Shown: one piece after another, positions 11,935-25,150 of the stretch
How positions within the stretch are numbered: position 1 is the stretch's first letter
Layout of the letters: each line of letters opens with the position of its first letter
Origin: Phoronis australis
Lineage: Eukaryota > Phoronida > Phoronidae
NCBI GenBank assembly: GCA_002633005.1
Contig: NMRA01000051.1
Span: forward strand, 1,184,955-1,248,954
Direction: 5' to 3'
Length of the DNA stretch: 64,000 nucleotides
Made by a program: the position numbers and the translations under genes
Notes under the pieces: model-generated
Seen by the model: only the letters and a program-made list of their open reading frames with translations
What the model was told of the DNA's origin: nothing
The model's database searches: none

Positions 11935-12470
11935 ACTGGCTTTCCCAATAAGAAATGTGCGTTGTCGACGCACAAAGAACGTTACAGACGAGTGTTGGTT
12001 CTTCTTTTCAAAAATGCGCTTTCTCAATGTGAAATATTCGGCTTGCATTGCCGATGCTCATATACCTTTCTTGGCAAGTGACGGAGTTTTTTAAAAAATG
12101 CGGTATCTCATTTGAAATTTCGGGCTGCATTGTGAAAAAGTGTTCCTGGGGACAAAAATGGGCTTTCCAGTGAGTGGGTCTGGTTTGCGTAGTTGTCGCA
12201 CTTGAAACATTCCAGACAACTAGTGATTCTCTTTTGTAAAAATGAGTTTTCTCAATAAAAAATGTTGAGTTTGCATTGTCAACGCACAAAGAGCGCCCAG
12301 ATAAGCGCTTTTTTCAATGTGGTTTCCCAATAATAAGCTGGACTTGCGTACCGGTATTCGATTCACAAAGAGGGTTCCCGACCATCAAAACATGCGCTTT
12401 CTCAATTTTAACGAATTTTACATTAAACGTAACAGTATTGGATGTGGGCACAAGTGTAATTTAGAAAGTG
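11935..12470. repeat. Old degenerate tandem array, unit about 75-85 bp
   Basis: A motif of the type TTTCTCAATnnGAAATnnnG followed by TTGCATTGTCnACGCACAAAG recurs at roughly 11941, 12019, 12105, 12163, 12246, 12324 and 12396. Copies are heavily diverged. The array explains the 93-aa minus-strand ORF (12008-12289) and the 99-aa plus-strand ORF (12317-12616), which are readings of the repeat and not genes. Confidence 0.6.
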
Positions 12471-15400
12471 ATGTATTCGGCATGGCCGAGCATAGGACCT
12501 GGTGTATTTTTACATCCGACTTTTGGTTTCCCGAACTTACGGTATATATGGAAATCGCTGGTGATACTTCCCGAAATTATTTACCCTTGCTGCAGGTAAC
12601 GCATCACCTCGGGTAAAAATAGAACAATAATAATTAGCAATCTAACAGTCATCCATACCGTGAATAATACGCTTACAAGGAAGTCACGCATTTCTAAAGA
12701 TATGCCGGGAATTTTCACAACTCGTCCTTCTGAGCGGCATTTACCACGATCAAAGGGAGCGCGGTGCCGGGTCAGGTACAGTTGTGATGACCGCATTGCC
12801 TGATGCGAGCAAGACCCAATTAAGTGTAATTACCCGACCATAAACTATATTAAACATCTCTGACTGCACATAATGGTGAATTTTCAAAATGCACTAACCG
12901 CTAATTTTCGTAAAAAAACAACGCCACGGCGGTATTCAGATGGAAAAAGCAACCAAGTACGGTTCTCGATTTTTAAAAATCGATGAACTAATAATTCAAA
13001 AACTACAACCCTTGGGTACGACTGAAGACAAACTACGGCGGTAGATACACAAACATTGATCAGGGTTAGCAATATCACACGAATTCATTTTTAATATTCT
13101 TTCAATCTCGTTTAACCCGATATTTGACCAGGAAACAGATGTACTTAACTTGTGCCCACTTTTCATTTCTTTTATTACTAACAAACATCTAGAATAGTTA
13201 TATAGTCAGTGCCACCGAAATTGTCCAAAGATTCCAAATCTTCAGTTTGGTTATCACCATATTTGCAAACAAGTGGGCATTAAAAATTAATTATCGAAAA
13301 CCAATATGAAACATATCGTTCCTTTTGGGAAGTGGCCCTTTGTGAAGATAAACACAAGTTAACCTTTTTAGTCATTTTGTAATATTTATTATGTACCAAG
13401 TTAAAACTACTCTCCAGAGTTGCAGGCTGTAACTCTGTAAATGTCAGAGAAAACTAAATTGGGGGTACTAACAACCATTGTTGAGGCAATTTGCTAGCTA
13501 TTAACTTTCCACTTCATTAGCTTATATCTACATCAATACAAAGGGCGTGCTGAATAGGCAACCTAAAAGTTGTCTAGGGCTAAGGGAATCTGAGGGGTGA
13601 GCAGTGTAAGTGAGAAATTCTCCACATGTCTTTCGAATCAAACACAATTAAATACACTTACAGCTGAAATGCTCCTAAAACTATCTTAGGTAATACAAAA
13701 AGCATATTCTGTGGTTTAAGATCACGTTTCTTTTTTGTCTCAAAACTGTCAACTGAAGGCAGTCACATGGACAAGAAGACAAGGTCCTGTGGAAAGTTAT
13801 GGAACTCCTGGTCAGAAACACCTATCAGGTACCAGGCCCGTTGCATTGGACCGTTGCAGATCATGTATTCGTGTTAAACTACCCCTAGGATCAAAAGAAG
13901 CAACAACTACATGTACCACATCTGATTCAACTGACTTGTCATTTTTCGAAATTGGTGGAGGATTTTCTTAGTCACCGCAGACAGAGAGTACCACAGGGTC
14001 CATGTGTCCTTGTCCAGATTCCTCTTAATCTTGGGACACCATGGAGTCCAGGGTGTTGTACCTCAGACGGTACAAGGCGCGAATTAACAAGACCACAAGT
14101 ACACAGACCAGTGCGTGAGCAAGCAAAATTGGGTCGCCGCAAGTTCAATCTCAGGTCTACATAGGGGTAAATTTCGTAACGCTAGGACACCGCTAAAAAG
14201 CAAAAAAGAGGAAGAAGCATAAAATCTCCCATGCACGGAGTCGGGCTCGCCTCACACAGTCTGGGACTTAATTATGTTTGCTTTGTAAGCAGCTTTACTT
14301 TGGCTCCGAGTCATTCGGCTGCTGCTGTTCACTATCTACACTACTTTGAACGTGCGATATCCGACGGACAGACTTGGCTGTATTGTGTATGGGGGCCTAA
14401 ACAAAAATATTTCTCATCGCGGACACGTCGTCGAGAGATTTTAGCCAATGACAAGGGCATTTGCAAAGGCCAGGACGTTTTAAAAATAAAAAGTTTCGTA
14501 AACACCCAAGTTGATGTCAGGCATGCAAGTTAAATGTCACAGTCGGAAGTCGAACAGCACAGTCTAATTAAACCAGAGCACATGTCACGCTACAACGAAA
14601 AGTTGCAGCCTTCGGTGTATTTCCCATTTGCATTTTCATCAGAAATTTACGTCACGCGAGACTCGGTGATTCTCAGGCTTTTCATAGATAAAGCGCAGAA
14701 CACAAGCTAAACGCAAGACAATCGAGTTACGGTCATGACATCGTCGCGATAAGGTAAAAATTACAGAGCCAGTAATACCGATTCTATGATTTAAGCCTTA
14801 TAGATGAGTAATCATCCAGTGAACGCTTTAGTGTCACGAAAGTTGCGCCGATTAGAAATCAGAGTTTCTAAAATTTTCCTCGTCCGAAAGTTGCAGGACA
14901 GAAATCCAATGTTTATGACCTTGTCCGAAATTCAAGGATCATTGAAAAACAGTTTTGGACCTTGTATGAATTTCGTGGCCCATGAAAAACTCATTTCGGA
15001 AATATTTATTCTTGTCCCAAAATGGCGGGCATCCAAAAATAGCGCGACTTTACCGTACTCCTTCAGGCGTGCTAATCAGAAGTTCAGTTTAAACAGCTAT
15101 AAAATTGTGTGTTAGCCACATTGGAAGATCAACGATGTTCCATGCACTCCACTAAGGTCATAATATTTCATTTAATACAAAGTGGAAATTGGAAATACTC
15201 CTCTTACCAAAGCTTTTGTACTCAGAATAAAAATTAGTTACGAGTGTGTACACACAACAGGCCATCTTCGAATGGAATTGCACTGAATTATGCTCCTAGC
15301 ATATTTACGAAGCTAAAGTCACTTTTTCTTGAGATGTTACAAGTTTATGATTGTGCTGTTACTCTTACCAAGTAATAAATACATTCAGTGCCCAAATGCT

Positions 15401-16566
15401 TGAGAGAACTTGGGATAACAATAAGCAAACAACTTCATCCTAACTTTACAGGGAGCATAACAATATGAAGAGTGGTGACAATTCATCAATCATTTTTGCA
15501 CATTAAGTTGATTGGTTTTATAATTAACTGCGAAACAGATATGCAATATCGAAAGTAGGCATGATTTGAGAAAAATACTCATGAAGGAAATTCATGGACA
15601 AAAAATAAGTATCCCTTTACTTAGCTCAGTGTTTGCAAGAGTTGGTTGTACTGAAAAGAATTGTTACAAGTCCAGTCAAAAGTGCCTAGCCGGATATGAT
15701 GTACTGGTCCAAAGAGTCTTGTCTTTAGGGAAACTCTTTAGGGAATTTTCTGAATTGAATACCAAATGACAAATGTCTCATCGAGTCTCGCGCGACTGTA
15801 TAACGGAGTCGCTACTTCTGGGGATTACTTCTATCAAAGTCTGGATTTAGTCTTTCCCAGGGTAGCGAAGTTAAGCAACTCTGCAAATTAATCCAGCTTT
15901 TTGGAAAAGAGTTGAGAATTGTTTAATCTGAGAGTTATGCCCTCCCACTCACCAAAACTCCACAAATCTGAAATTGACAGCGTTGCTGAGAGAACAATAT
16001 CAGGAATAGAAAGCTTCAAACAATACAATATTGAAATTCAGGTGTCAAGGGGAGACTTTCAAGTAGCAACGAGGCAACTCACATGGGATTGGATAACAAG
16101 TGACCACTAGAAGATGAGGAGACAATTTAACTTTTGCTTAAGCACCTCGTCTAATCACATACACTGTAAAAAAAACTTTTCACGAAGTCAAAATGTTCCC
16201 CGTAAGTACGCCACACACAACAAACAAGAATTACCTCCTGGTATTAAAGCCAGGTGGCAATAACAGTCGCCTGTCCAAGGTGATCAGCCACCATTGGTTA
16301 ACTCTGGACATCTTCTTATTAGTTAATGGAAGCTACAACCCAGCCTCTGCACTAGTTATCTCATTATACACAATTGGTATTACAGCAAGTGATGTTCTAC
16401 TATATTGGTTACTCCTATCTGTCAGCCACCTACATGTGTCATGCAGCAGATAGACTATTAGGGTAATTACGCAATCAGACAGTCAAGATCAATAAATGTA
16501 TGTTGTTTGGAATGTCCATAGTACAGGTGTAAATGAACACAAATTACGTAACTGTTTGAACTGTTA
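12471..16566. other. STK32 intron 1, repeat-rich, no gene assigned
   Basis: Contains a locally less AT-rich block (about 13730-14560) with overlapping plus-strand ORFs of 70-100 codons at 13735-13971, 13952-14164 and 14231-14533 in different frames. This looks like a decayed element: AACGCTAGGAC near 14180 resembles MITE family D. Family H is present in reverse at about 14880-15062. None of the ORFs shows a domain I recognise. Confidence 0.4.
14880..15062 (-). repeat. Interspersed repeat, family H copy 2 (reverse)
   Basis: The reverse complement begins GAGTACGGTAAAGTCGCGC and carries repeated GGACAAG and GGTCCA motifs, as at 11681-11850. The 103-aa plus-strand ORF at 14804-15115 is a reading of this repeat. 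Boundaries are approximate. Confidence 0.45.
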
Positions 16567-16964
16567 ACACAGACTTGTTCTAAAACAAGTTACTCCTGGA
16601 ACAGAATTGTCCCAAAGTTTGAGTGCTGTTCGGAGGCAATTTAAACTAGTGCAACTTACCCCACTTGTGACAACTTACTCGAACTTACTCGAAGTGAGGT
16701 AACATGTTCTAGGATAACTTGCGCCACTTCTAATTCCTGTGAGCCTGCAAAACCTGGGGTAAGGTGGAATTATCAGCTGCGGTTACATACAGACTGGTTT
16801 TCTTTTGGGCGCCGTACTCGCATTAGGTTTCATTGTAACGCACATGGCGACAGCTTCCGCCTTACCCTAGTTATCGAATATGTGTATGTGGATGCTCCAT
16901 ATATAAGTAGGGGAAGTTGCGCTTGGACAAGTAATGTTCTAGGGTAGGTTGTGTGTGGACAGGG
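16567..16964 (+). mobile_element. MITE family A, long copy
   Basis: The left end, CACAGACTTGTTCTAAAACA, and the right end, TTCTAGGGTAGGTTGTGTGT before GGACAGGG, are inverted repeats of each other and match the ends at 8548 and 51325. The interior repeats GTGCAACTTACC and GTTCTAGG motifs in both orientations. About 400 bp, no ORF: a non-autonomous DNA transposon. Confidence 0.75.
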
Positions 16965-17520
16965 ATTTATGCTATTTTCCCCATTTAGAGGTTGACACTA
17001 TCGTTTCGGGGCATTGTGGTCAGTGTGAAACTTTTGACTCGTGGAGTTAACTACTATACCTATCAAAAATAAAAAATCTGACACCAGTATTCTTGGTTTT
17101 GAATTCTCTTCCATTGAACAAGTCATTAAAAAGATCACTCCCAGAAGTCTCGACTTGCAGATTTTTTTTCATTTTCACCCGAGGGCTCTCATAAACTTGT
17201 AGAAAGATTATGACTTGTCATATGATTACCATACATCAACCACTTCATATATGTTTCAACTGACTCCTGAGGGACATCTCTTGAAAAGCTTAATGACTGG
17301 AAGCAAGTACTTTCTTCATGGAAGCCACTTAGTGTGACTGTTTGCTATAGCAATAAAGCCCTTTACACTACAAAAGTCGACACCGATCACGGGAACAAGA
17401 TGTTCTAGCCCAAGTATGTGTGTAAACAGGACTGACCTGCAGCAAATTGACATGGCAGTGACAACTTTTGCCACCCGTTTGTGAAGTAGAGCAATTTGCG
17501 CTGGATCACCTTGCTCCGTG

Positions 17521-17699
17521 TCAACTGACCTATCGCCAGGATTTTGAGTGATGGCTTAACTGACCATTTAGAACACAGCATTATTGACACACCGTTTCCA
17601 AGCCGCCATTTTACCCGACAAACAACACGTTGCCGGGTAAAACTTATTGTTTGTTAGTCGACATTACGCAAGGGAGCGGAACTTGCGATAGGTCAATTA
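17521..17699 (-). mobile_element. MITE family B, copy 2
   Basis: It begins TCAACTGACCTATCGCCAGG and ends CTTGCGATAGGTCAAT. Read in reverse it aligns with 7669-7853 over its length, including the ACAACGTGTTGTTTGTCG block. A further short fragment (GCGATAGGTCAAGTTAGGCG) is near 56315. Confidence 0.8.
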
Positions 17700-20600
17700 T
17701 GTGTCTAAACACGAAGCTGGGGCATTAGGCGGAAAGAATCATCTCTAGTGCGCTTGTGCAATGACCTACATACGGGTTCTCTGTCTCTGCAACTCCCAAT
17801 TTGTTGTGTTATCTGTGTGTATGCATATTTGTTGCTGGTTTGATGTACACTTTCGAACTCAAATGGACGTCCAGGCATTACCATAAGGTTACTTGTGCAA
17901 CATAACTATTAAATCTACTGAATGCAAAAGTGGAGATACTTACCTTGTTTACGTACATTGGAGACTGAATCGATTTGAACTCATATTTGCGGCTCAAATC
18001 ATCTTAGGAAAGTGTGCGTAAAAGCAGGCAATTTAGCATAAATCCATTCAATCTGAACCCACTCGAGGTGGTCTTCGAACTGGTTTAACTTGAGCCGAAG
18101 CATATCTTGCCATGTGTGAATGCACAATTCAATCGATTCAACTCAAATGGGGAAGTGATGTATACTTGCACATGTGTAGATCTAGGATCTTGTGTCTGTC
18201 TTTGACCAAGTGTTACCTTGTGTTGATAATATCTGATTTTACAACTTTTGATAGGCTATTATGACAAACATTTTTAAAATAATAAATAAACAGCGCCAAA
18301 ACAGTTCAGTTACCTGCCATTTTATCAGTGTTTACAAATAAATAAAAGGAAGTTCTTGACAGGAAGGTGAGAAGTACCCATGCACAAGATTCTTCTAGCA
18401 GATTCCACGCGTCTAAACTGATTTGGTCTGTGCAGAGTAGTCAAATGGACGAAGCGACTTAAGCACACATGGATAAACTGAGTTAAAGTAAGCCGGTTCC
18501 GAGCTCCAAAGTAAAGGGGGGTAGTTGGTATAGCAGTAAGTAAGGAAGCTTCAGCTACAGGCACAAATCACCATAGAAACGCATGTGCTGAATATGTGAA
18601 ACACTTGAGCAAACCCAACCAGTATGTAGAAACATTCACTATAGCACATGCACATGATAAACAAGTCCAGTTGAACACATGATTGCACCTAATATATTGT
18701 AAACAAGGGATGACCACCTGCACCTATAGGTGAAGCTCTGGGTAAATGTGCTTGAATGTGAAAATGTTCCTTGAGCAAAAGCATTACTTAGGAAACACCA
18801 AGGGAGTATGGCTCTTATGCATTCATCCAATAAATCCTAGAATATGTAAGCAATGTCACAGTGCTTTTTCACTCCATAATGATCACACTCAGCTAAATTA
18901 GATTACAGTGTTTCATCAACAGTGACATGTACTAGTACAAGTCTTTTTATAAGTCATTTCCGCTATTTCCTCTGATAAAGCTATTAAGTGATGCTATAAT
19001 GAATACGTATTTCAAAAAGGTAAGTACTTAGGAGACAACCTTCAGCACCATCTACAATTCACTCCAATGACTTGGATGCAGTGAAATTTCACAGCGTTTT
19101 CATTATTTTGTAATCGCTGTGCTGCTAAATAACCAATGTTGTGCTATGTGATGTTCAAATGAATCAGGCAAAAAGTACAACGCGGCAAAATCCCCCTGAA
19201 TGAAACAAAAAAATTATTCAGAGTAAATTCAACATATCCTTCTCAACACACTTTGAAAGTCGCTTTCCTGAAGCTCTTCCACCTTAAAGAGAACATGTAT
19301 GCCAGATGTTTGCTATTCCATAATTTGCATAGACAAAATAAATTTCAAATATATTCAGCTGACAGAAAAATGCTCAAAATAGTTCAGTACCCATTTGTCA
19401 CTTATTTCACTTAAAAACAATTACTACCATTGTCATTTTCCTATTAATCATAACTTGTTATGAATGAGGAAAAATTTTACAAGTTTTATAACAACTATAC
19501 AGAATAAACCAAGCTATAAATAGATTAAACTTTTATTAATCTTTATACTTGTTGAGAAACTAAACAAAATAAAATTTCACTTGTCAGCCTGATAGGGCTA
19601 TGGCTAAGGAGAGAACAACTGAACAAACAAGAGGTTAGTTCATTCTAGGTTCATTCAATCCTTTGTATTTTTACACCTTTAAGCTACCTGTCAGCTCAGC
19701 TATGGTTCACTTGAGGCAGACAGCTCAGCTTGTAGCTAACTGGCTAAGAAACGAAAATCCAAAATCAACCATAAGGCCTTATATTCCGATAAAATCAGTC
19801 TCATAATTAACATTCCTTAAAGTGTTAGCTTTCTATTTGCGTTATCAACAAAAATATCGAAAACCATCAGCGACACGGCATCAGCAACTCAAGAAAGTTA
19901 CGCATCAGAGTTTATTGGGGTTAGCAAAGCCTAAAATTGTGAATTCGAAAATGGCATATTTATGCAATGCTTGTGACCTGGAAATAGAATTCTATCACCC
20001 TATCGTCCAGAAGGAATATTTTGAGATCGATTTTATGAGAGTACAAAGCCTGATTTGATTTCCTATTTTTTTCAGTCATGCAAAGTTGAATACAGTTTTG
20101 AAAGCCACAAATGGGTCCAATCTGTGAATTGTGTATAGAAAGGACAATATCAATAGGTAAAGAAAAATAATTGATTTGTGCACAGTAGAAAAGACTGGAG
20201 CTCTTCGCACATGAAGTTAGAACTTAGCTTCTTAGCTCATTACACACAATGCATGTCAGTGTCCTGATTGTAACTAGGAAACCTCAGTGTCTGTGCAAAA
20301 CCGTAGAGCTTTGGTCAACTACTGTGGTAATACCTCACCAATTTCGGATTGCTAAAAATGTTGTCGCGAATACCCACAATTTTCGAAATGTATTCTAGGG
20401 CTAGCTATGGTACAGAACATGAATATAGAAAAGCACTTAATTTGATGGTGCATACCTTTCATGGAAAAAAATGATAAAAAGGAATTTTTCTTGCCAGTCA
20501 TATTATGTTCTAAATTGGAGAGAGTTTACAGTAAGCTGTCTACAAGGAAATCAATGCTGCATACAGTGAAACCATGCTAGAGTAAAGTTCAAAAGCTTTA

Positions 20601-22249
20601 TACTCGTGGTTCACTCTCCTTGACTCTCCAAGACGCTACCTCATATTTAGGACTGAGTACCACCAGAACAATAGTGATACTGGATATTCTATATTAATAC
20701 TCCAATGAATCCACTGTGATACCGAAATCATTCGCTCTCATGTTCCAAGATGTAAATAAACTATTCCGATTCTGTGCACTGTGTGTACTATTTTTCATAC
20801 GGACATTTAATGTTAGTATAATTACACGACGCACTACATCTCATTTCCTAACTGGAAACATTGAATTTATCTTACTGGATGGATATGAATAGCTAGTTAC
20901 CACAGCCCCTGGACTGATGGGCTCTCTTTTGCTTTGGGTTTTAATGGAACACAAAAGAACACCAGTTAAAGCACTGCAGATCATTTTTGACACTGTGGTC
21001 TATAAAAACTGCGTAGGTCACTACAAATTGAATAAGTCACTATAAGTTGAGCTTTATCAGTCTTTAAATGAAAAACAAGTAAAGAAGCTGCTGCTACTTT
21101 GTTGAGTAGTCCCTGTCTTCCATCTTCAGGCTTGCTGGACCATAATAATAGACTGACTATGCTTAATACCTAATCCCACAATGGATGGCTTATGAGCTAG
21201 ATTTTAATCCCCAAAGAATCCTGTTGGGTTTTGAATGGGAACACTTAATGCAGATCTGAACATTCCATGTTCTGGGCTTCTGGGTGCTGACCAATAAACT
21301 GCACAAAGTATTACAAAAGACCAAAGTTCAAGTGCAAAGTATTAAAATGGTTGCTCAAAGAACAAAGGTAAGAACACAGTCACCTGTGGTAGTTTCCAGC
21401 TTCAAGAACTAAGAAACTTGAGATAATGGTCAATATTTCATAGATTTTTCACTTCAAACTGATACATGTTTTCATGAACTGAATCTATGTTCGGCATACA
21501 ATTATTTTCAAAATTAGAATTTAGAAACAAGAAATATTGAATCACCATTAGAAAATACAATTTTAATCTGAAATAGACAATTTTGACGGCAAATATTCCA
21601 AATGGTTCAATTTTGTGAACAAGTGTCACTAAACAACCTTACAAGCAATTCTGAAGAATAATTTGATGGTGAGGTTGCACACCATTCGCGCCCATGGCTG
21701 ATAGAGTTTATTCTCACACCAACAGTCTGTTAGTCCATCTATTTGCTTGGGGCCGGCATTTACGTGGGCGGACCTACTGTCTCATCGACTTGTAGCTCCT
21801 CCGAGCAATACGTGTTGGACAATCACAGCAATGTCTGGATCTAAACAACCAGGAAATGGATATAGACTGAACATTTCATGATTCCTAGTTTCAATTTAGA
21901 CTGGAAACTGAAACACTGGTCATTATTTCAATTTTCATAATTTAATTTTAATAGAACCATGGAATATTTAATATTGTTAAAATTTCATTTTTCAATTTTA
22001 GGTTTCAATGTTCAATTTGAAAATGAAAACTAAACAAGAAACCTGTACATGAATCATTTGAATCATTAGCATTAAATGAAACTGGTCTAAAACTGTTCCT
22101 TTAGCCAAACCTGAGGAATGATTTCAGGGCTTGAAAGGAGTTAACTGAGTTGGTTATTGCTCGAGACCAGGCTCTACAAGCTGGCTGGTCATGGCACATC
22201 AGTTCATACACAGCACTGAGCATACTCTAAAGGAATAACCAACTGTCAG
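17700..22249. other. STK32 intron 1, nothing clear
   Basis: AT-rich intronic DNA. Small ORFs (60-80 codons, e.g. 18325-18564 minus and 19822-20058 plus) have no recognisable domain or splice context. No tandem array or transposon end could be assigned. Confidence 0.45.
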
Positions 22250-22335
22250 TTCTTTGCAAACTCATCTGAGTAAGGAACATAAAGTGACCAATTTCATAGC
22301 CGTTAATGGCTTAAATCAAAAACTTGTTTCTTGGA
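22250..22335 (+). repeat. Family E interspersed repeat fragment
   Basis: AGTAAGGAACATAAAGTGACC followed by AATTTCATAGCCGTTAATGG matches the right end of the longer family E elements at 39236-39452 and 52270-52475. Another fragment is at about 23900-23975. Confidence 0.5.
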
Positions 22336-22792
22336 CAGAACGTGGGTTTAAACACAGTTGAGTGTAATGCCGCAAATGTTAAAATTTTTACCAAATGTTC
22401 TTTGGTCAAGGTAACCCCTATACTGCACAATCTAGGATATATGGCAAAATATATCCAATTATAGACACACTCTACAATTTGGGACATTGGAGTTCAAGCT
22501 CAAATTGAATTTTCTTGATGCTGAAGATTGGTAAACAGTCGATTTTGGCAATCATCACATTTCACAAATATCAGACATTGCTGCATTTCGTATCAATAGT
22601 CAAAAATAGCCACCGATGCTGCATTTTCATGCAATGTGTGACAAAAATGAGGTGCACACTTAAATAAGTTATTCGTGGAATGAGTTGTCGCTAAGTTTAG
22701 TAGGTGTGTGGCCGCTATTTGCCCTGAAGAAACTTGACATTTTCTCTAAAACAAAGCTATGACTAACCTTTGAGCATTTGTATGATGAAGCA

Positions 22793-22863
22793 TGGGCGGC
22801 GCACCATAGGGGGCTGGGGGGCGGGGGCTATAGCCCCACTTTTTTCAGTGCTGCGCCGCTCAT
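22793..22863. mobile_element. Mini-MITE family C
   Basis: About 71 bp from CATGGGCGGCGCACCATAG to CAGTGCTGCGCCGCTCATG. The ends are inverted repeats and the centre is GCTATAGCCCCACTTTTTTC. Two head-to-tail copies are at 59605-59744. It is too short to code, and is very GC-rich against its surroundings. Confidence 0.8.
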
Positions 22864-23479
22864 GTGAAGTAAGCCTCTGAATGAAAAGTCATTTAGAAAA
22901 ATAGCAATTATATTTTTGTCTCAAATTAAAGAATTAATACAGTCATTGCAAAAAGGTAACCAAGGTATGCTACATTGGATCATTTCTACATGAATGTATA
23001 AAATGACAATAGAATATGCACTTACAGGTTACATGTTCTATAGCAATGAATGAAGAAGATCATCCCATTAACGCTTATTTAACTATCTCCTGGGTGATTA
23101 AAATTGAATAGCCAGGACTGATAGCTTCCTTAGGTTGTTGCAACAACAAAGGACTGATTGTCATCGACCTTTCATGCACTGGACTAATATTGTACTTCCG
23201 CTACTGATCAATGTAATTAGCGTACCCATTCTGCCAAGAGATCAGTTTAAGTAGCTATGTACCTGCCTTCCATCGCAAAAACCAACTTTTGATTTGCATA
23301 CTGCTTACTGTTATGAAATTAGCCTTGAATTGTTTCATAGTCAACTTGTATGTGATTTCAGGGCCAGTTCATTATAGCTGGAGTGTTATTTTATGCCCCT
23401 ACCAGGTCTCAAGGAATAAGGCCAAAAAAGCATACCGGCAAGTTGGTTATGGCCTGTATCCCGACTCGTTTTGAGACTT

Positions 23480-23632
23480 GGGTAGAGTTTAGTAACGCTA
23501 GGTCCTACGCTTGGACCTTGCTAAAAAGCAAGAATTCGCGAGATTACATGAGATGTTTTTGTGTATTTTAAATGAGAATGTACGGTTTTGGCTAAATTTT
23601 TCAAGTCGCCAGACAGCCACTGAACTCTACCC
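23480..23632 (+). mobile_element. MITE family D, copy 1
   Basis: The element starts GGGTAGAGTTTAGTAACGCT and ends ACTGAACTCTACCC, its inverted complement. The interior includes TTGCTAAAAAGCAAGAATTC and TGTATTTTAAATGAGAA, both shared with 61371-61512. It explains the small ORFs at 23289-23571. Confidence 0.8.
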
Positions 23633-24179
23633 TGTGCACACAGATTAAAAAACAAAAAACACCAGTCCGTATCAATTTCAGCCAAGGTCTGATGTCTGAA
23701 ATACTATGATTTGCCAAGCGGTGAGAAAAACAAATCCCGGTGAGTAAAACAAATCCCGCATCATGTTTGCTCGTGTCAAGTGGTCTTTATTTTGTGCAAC
23801 CGTGAGGAACTAACAAATGCCAATTTCCAAAAAAGCCAGAACCAATTATGCTGCTTATGCCTAATGAGGTTTTCAGTTGCATGCAAACCTCAAAATCCTT
23901 TCTCATCCGAGTAAAGAGCAAGTTGGGACCAATTACATAGCGGTAAAGGCCCAAATCAAAGTTTGTTTCTTGATCCCATTGCAGGCTGCTTTAAACTAAT
24001 ACACTAATATCGGATAATGCCAACACGAGAATTAAAGTGAGCATCAAGAACAGCCCAAGACTGGTTGTTGTTGATAAATTGGAGCATTGGAATAGACACA
24101 CAGAAGTGTTTTAAAACCACCAATTCCACATCAAAAACACTAAAAACCAACCCCAGCAGTTGATCAGCTATCGAATTAG

Positions 24180-24345
24180 AACATGGGCAAATAGTGTCTG
24201 ACGATATGTTAATTAGCCGATCTCAATTTACGAGCATTTATTGGATGACAAATACTACGTAGAATCGGTACAACCAATCACAGCACTAGTCATTCTCCAC
24301 TGTGTTTAGTGTAAGATATTGCTGCTCGTTAGGTCTGGTTTATGG
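24180..24345 (+). repeat. Interspersed repeat shared with LRRC27 intron 4
   Basis: Blocks such as GAGCATTTATTGGATGAC, CGGTACAACCAATCACAGCA and AGATATTGCTGCTCGTT match 36700-36870 in the same order. Similarity may extend upstream (an accACCAATTcCA block). No coding capacity; class unknown. Confidence 0.6.
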
Positions 24346-24938
24346 TATAATCAGTGTTACGGACAGGTCAGGTGTCGCTGTCCATAATAATGCATTGTGG
24401 TATTTTAGATTTTTTTCAAATATTAGACATTTCACCACTACAAGTACTTCATTTAATTTATCTATCACATACGATAATTCAAAATAAACCTGCATCATGT
24501 TTTTGCAGCGCTATCTTGTGATGGACTCTTCTGACTACATCCACACTCTTCTTGTAATAAAGTTAAGTTGTATGAAAAGGCCTTTACAAGGAGCTAAAAT
24601 CAATTTGGATTATGGAACTGTAAATGGAATTACCGTAGGGTATTGGTAAGCAGGTGATCAAACTAAATTGGTTGTAAACAAAACGAAAAAGACACACATC
24701 AATGATGATGAAGTCTCTGGCCACAAATGTCAAGCAAAATTTGGTTAATTATTAAACTTGTTTGACACCATATATGCACAACACAGCATGGTATCAATAG
24801 CAAAACAAGAAAGCCAAGAAGTTCACAGTCAAAACACAAACGAAGGATGAATTCGTTAGCGCCTTTCTAAGAATTCATAACAGGTGGAGGTATAAGACAC
24901 GAAATAACATCTAAAAGCATTCAGACTTTTTTCCATGC

Positions 24939-25150
24939 AATAATATGTCTGACAGTGACATGTATAATACGGTAAGGTAAGCCCGTATTACAATAATATG
25001 TCTGACAGTGACATGTATAATATGGTAAGGTAAGCCCGTATTACAATAATGTGTCTGACAGTGACACGTATAACATGGTAAGGTAAGCCCGTATTACAAT
25101 AATATGTCTGACAGTGACATGTATAATATGGTAAGGTAAGCCCGTATTAC
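24939..25150. repeat. 53-bp tandem repeat, four copies
   Basis: The unit AATAATATGTCTGACAGTGA plus 33 more bases repeats at 24939, 24992, 25045 and 25098. The third copy has several substitutions; the others are nearly identical. Confidence 0.95.

Noticed and set aside
13735-14533. Cluster of plus-strand ORFs of 70-100 codons
   Set aside because: Frames shift between them and no domain is seen. More likely a decayed transposon in a GC-richer patch.
24939-25150. CRISPR-like array (four regularly spaced 53-bp units)
   Set aside because: The units are identical throughout with no unique spacers, in an animal intron. A plain tandem repeat.
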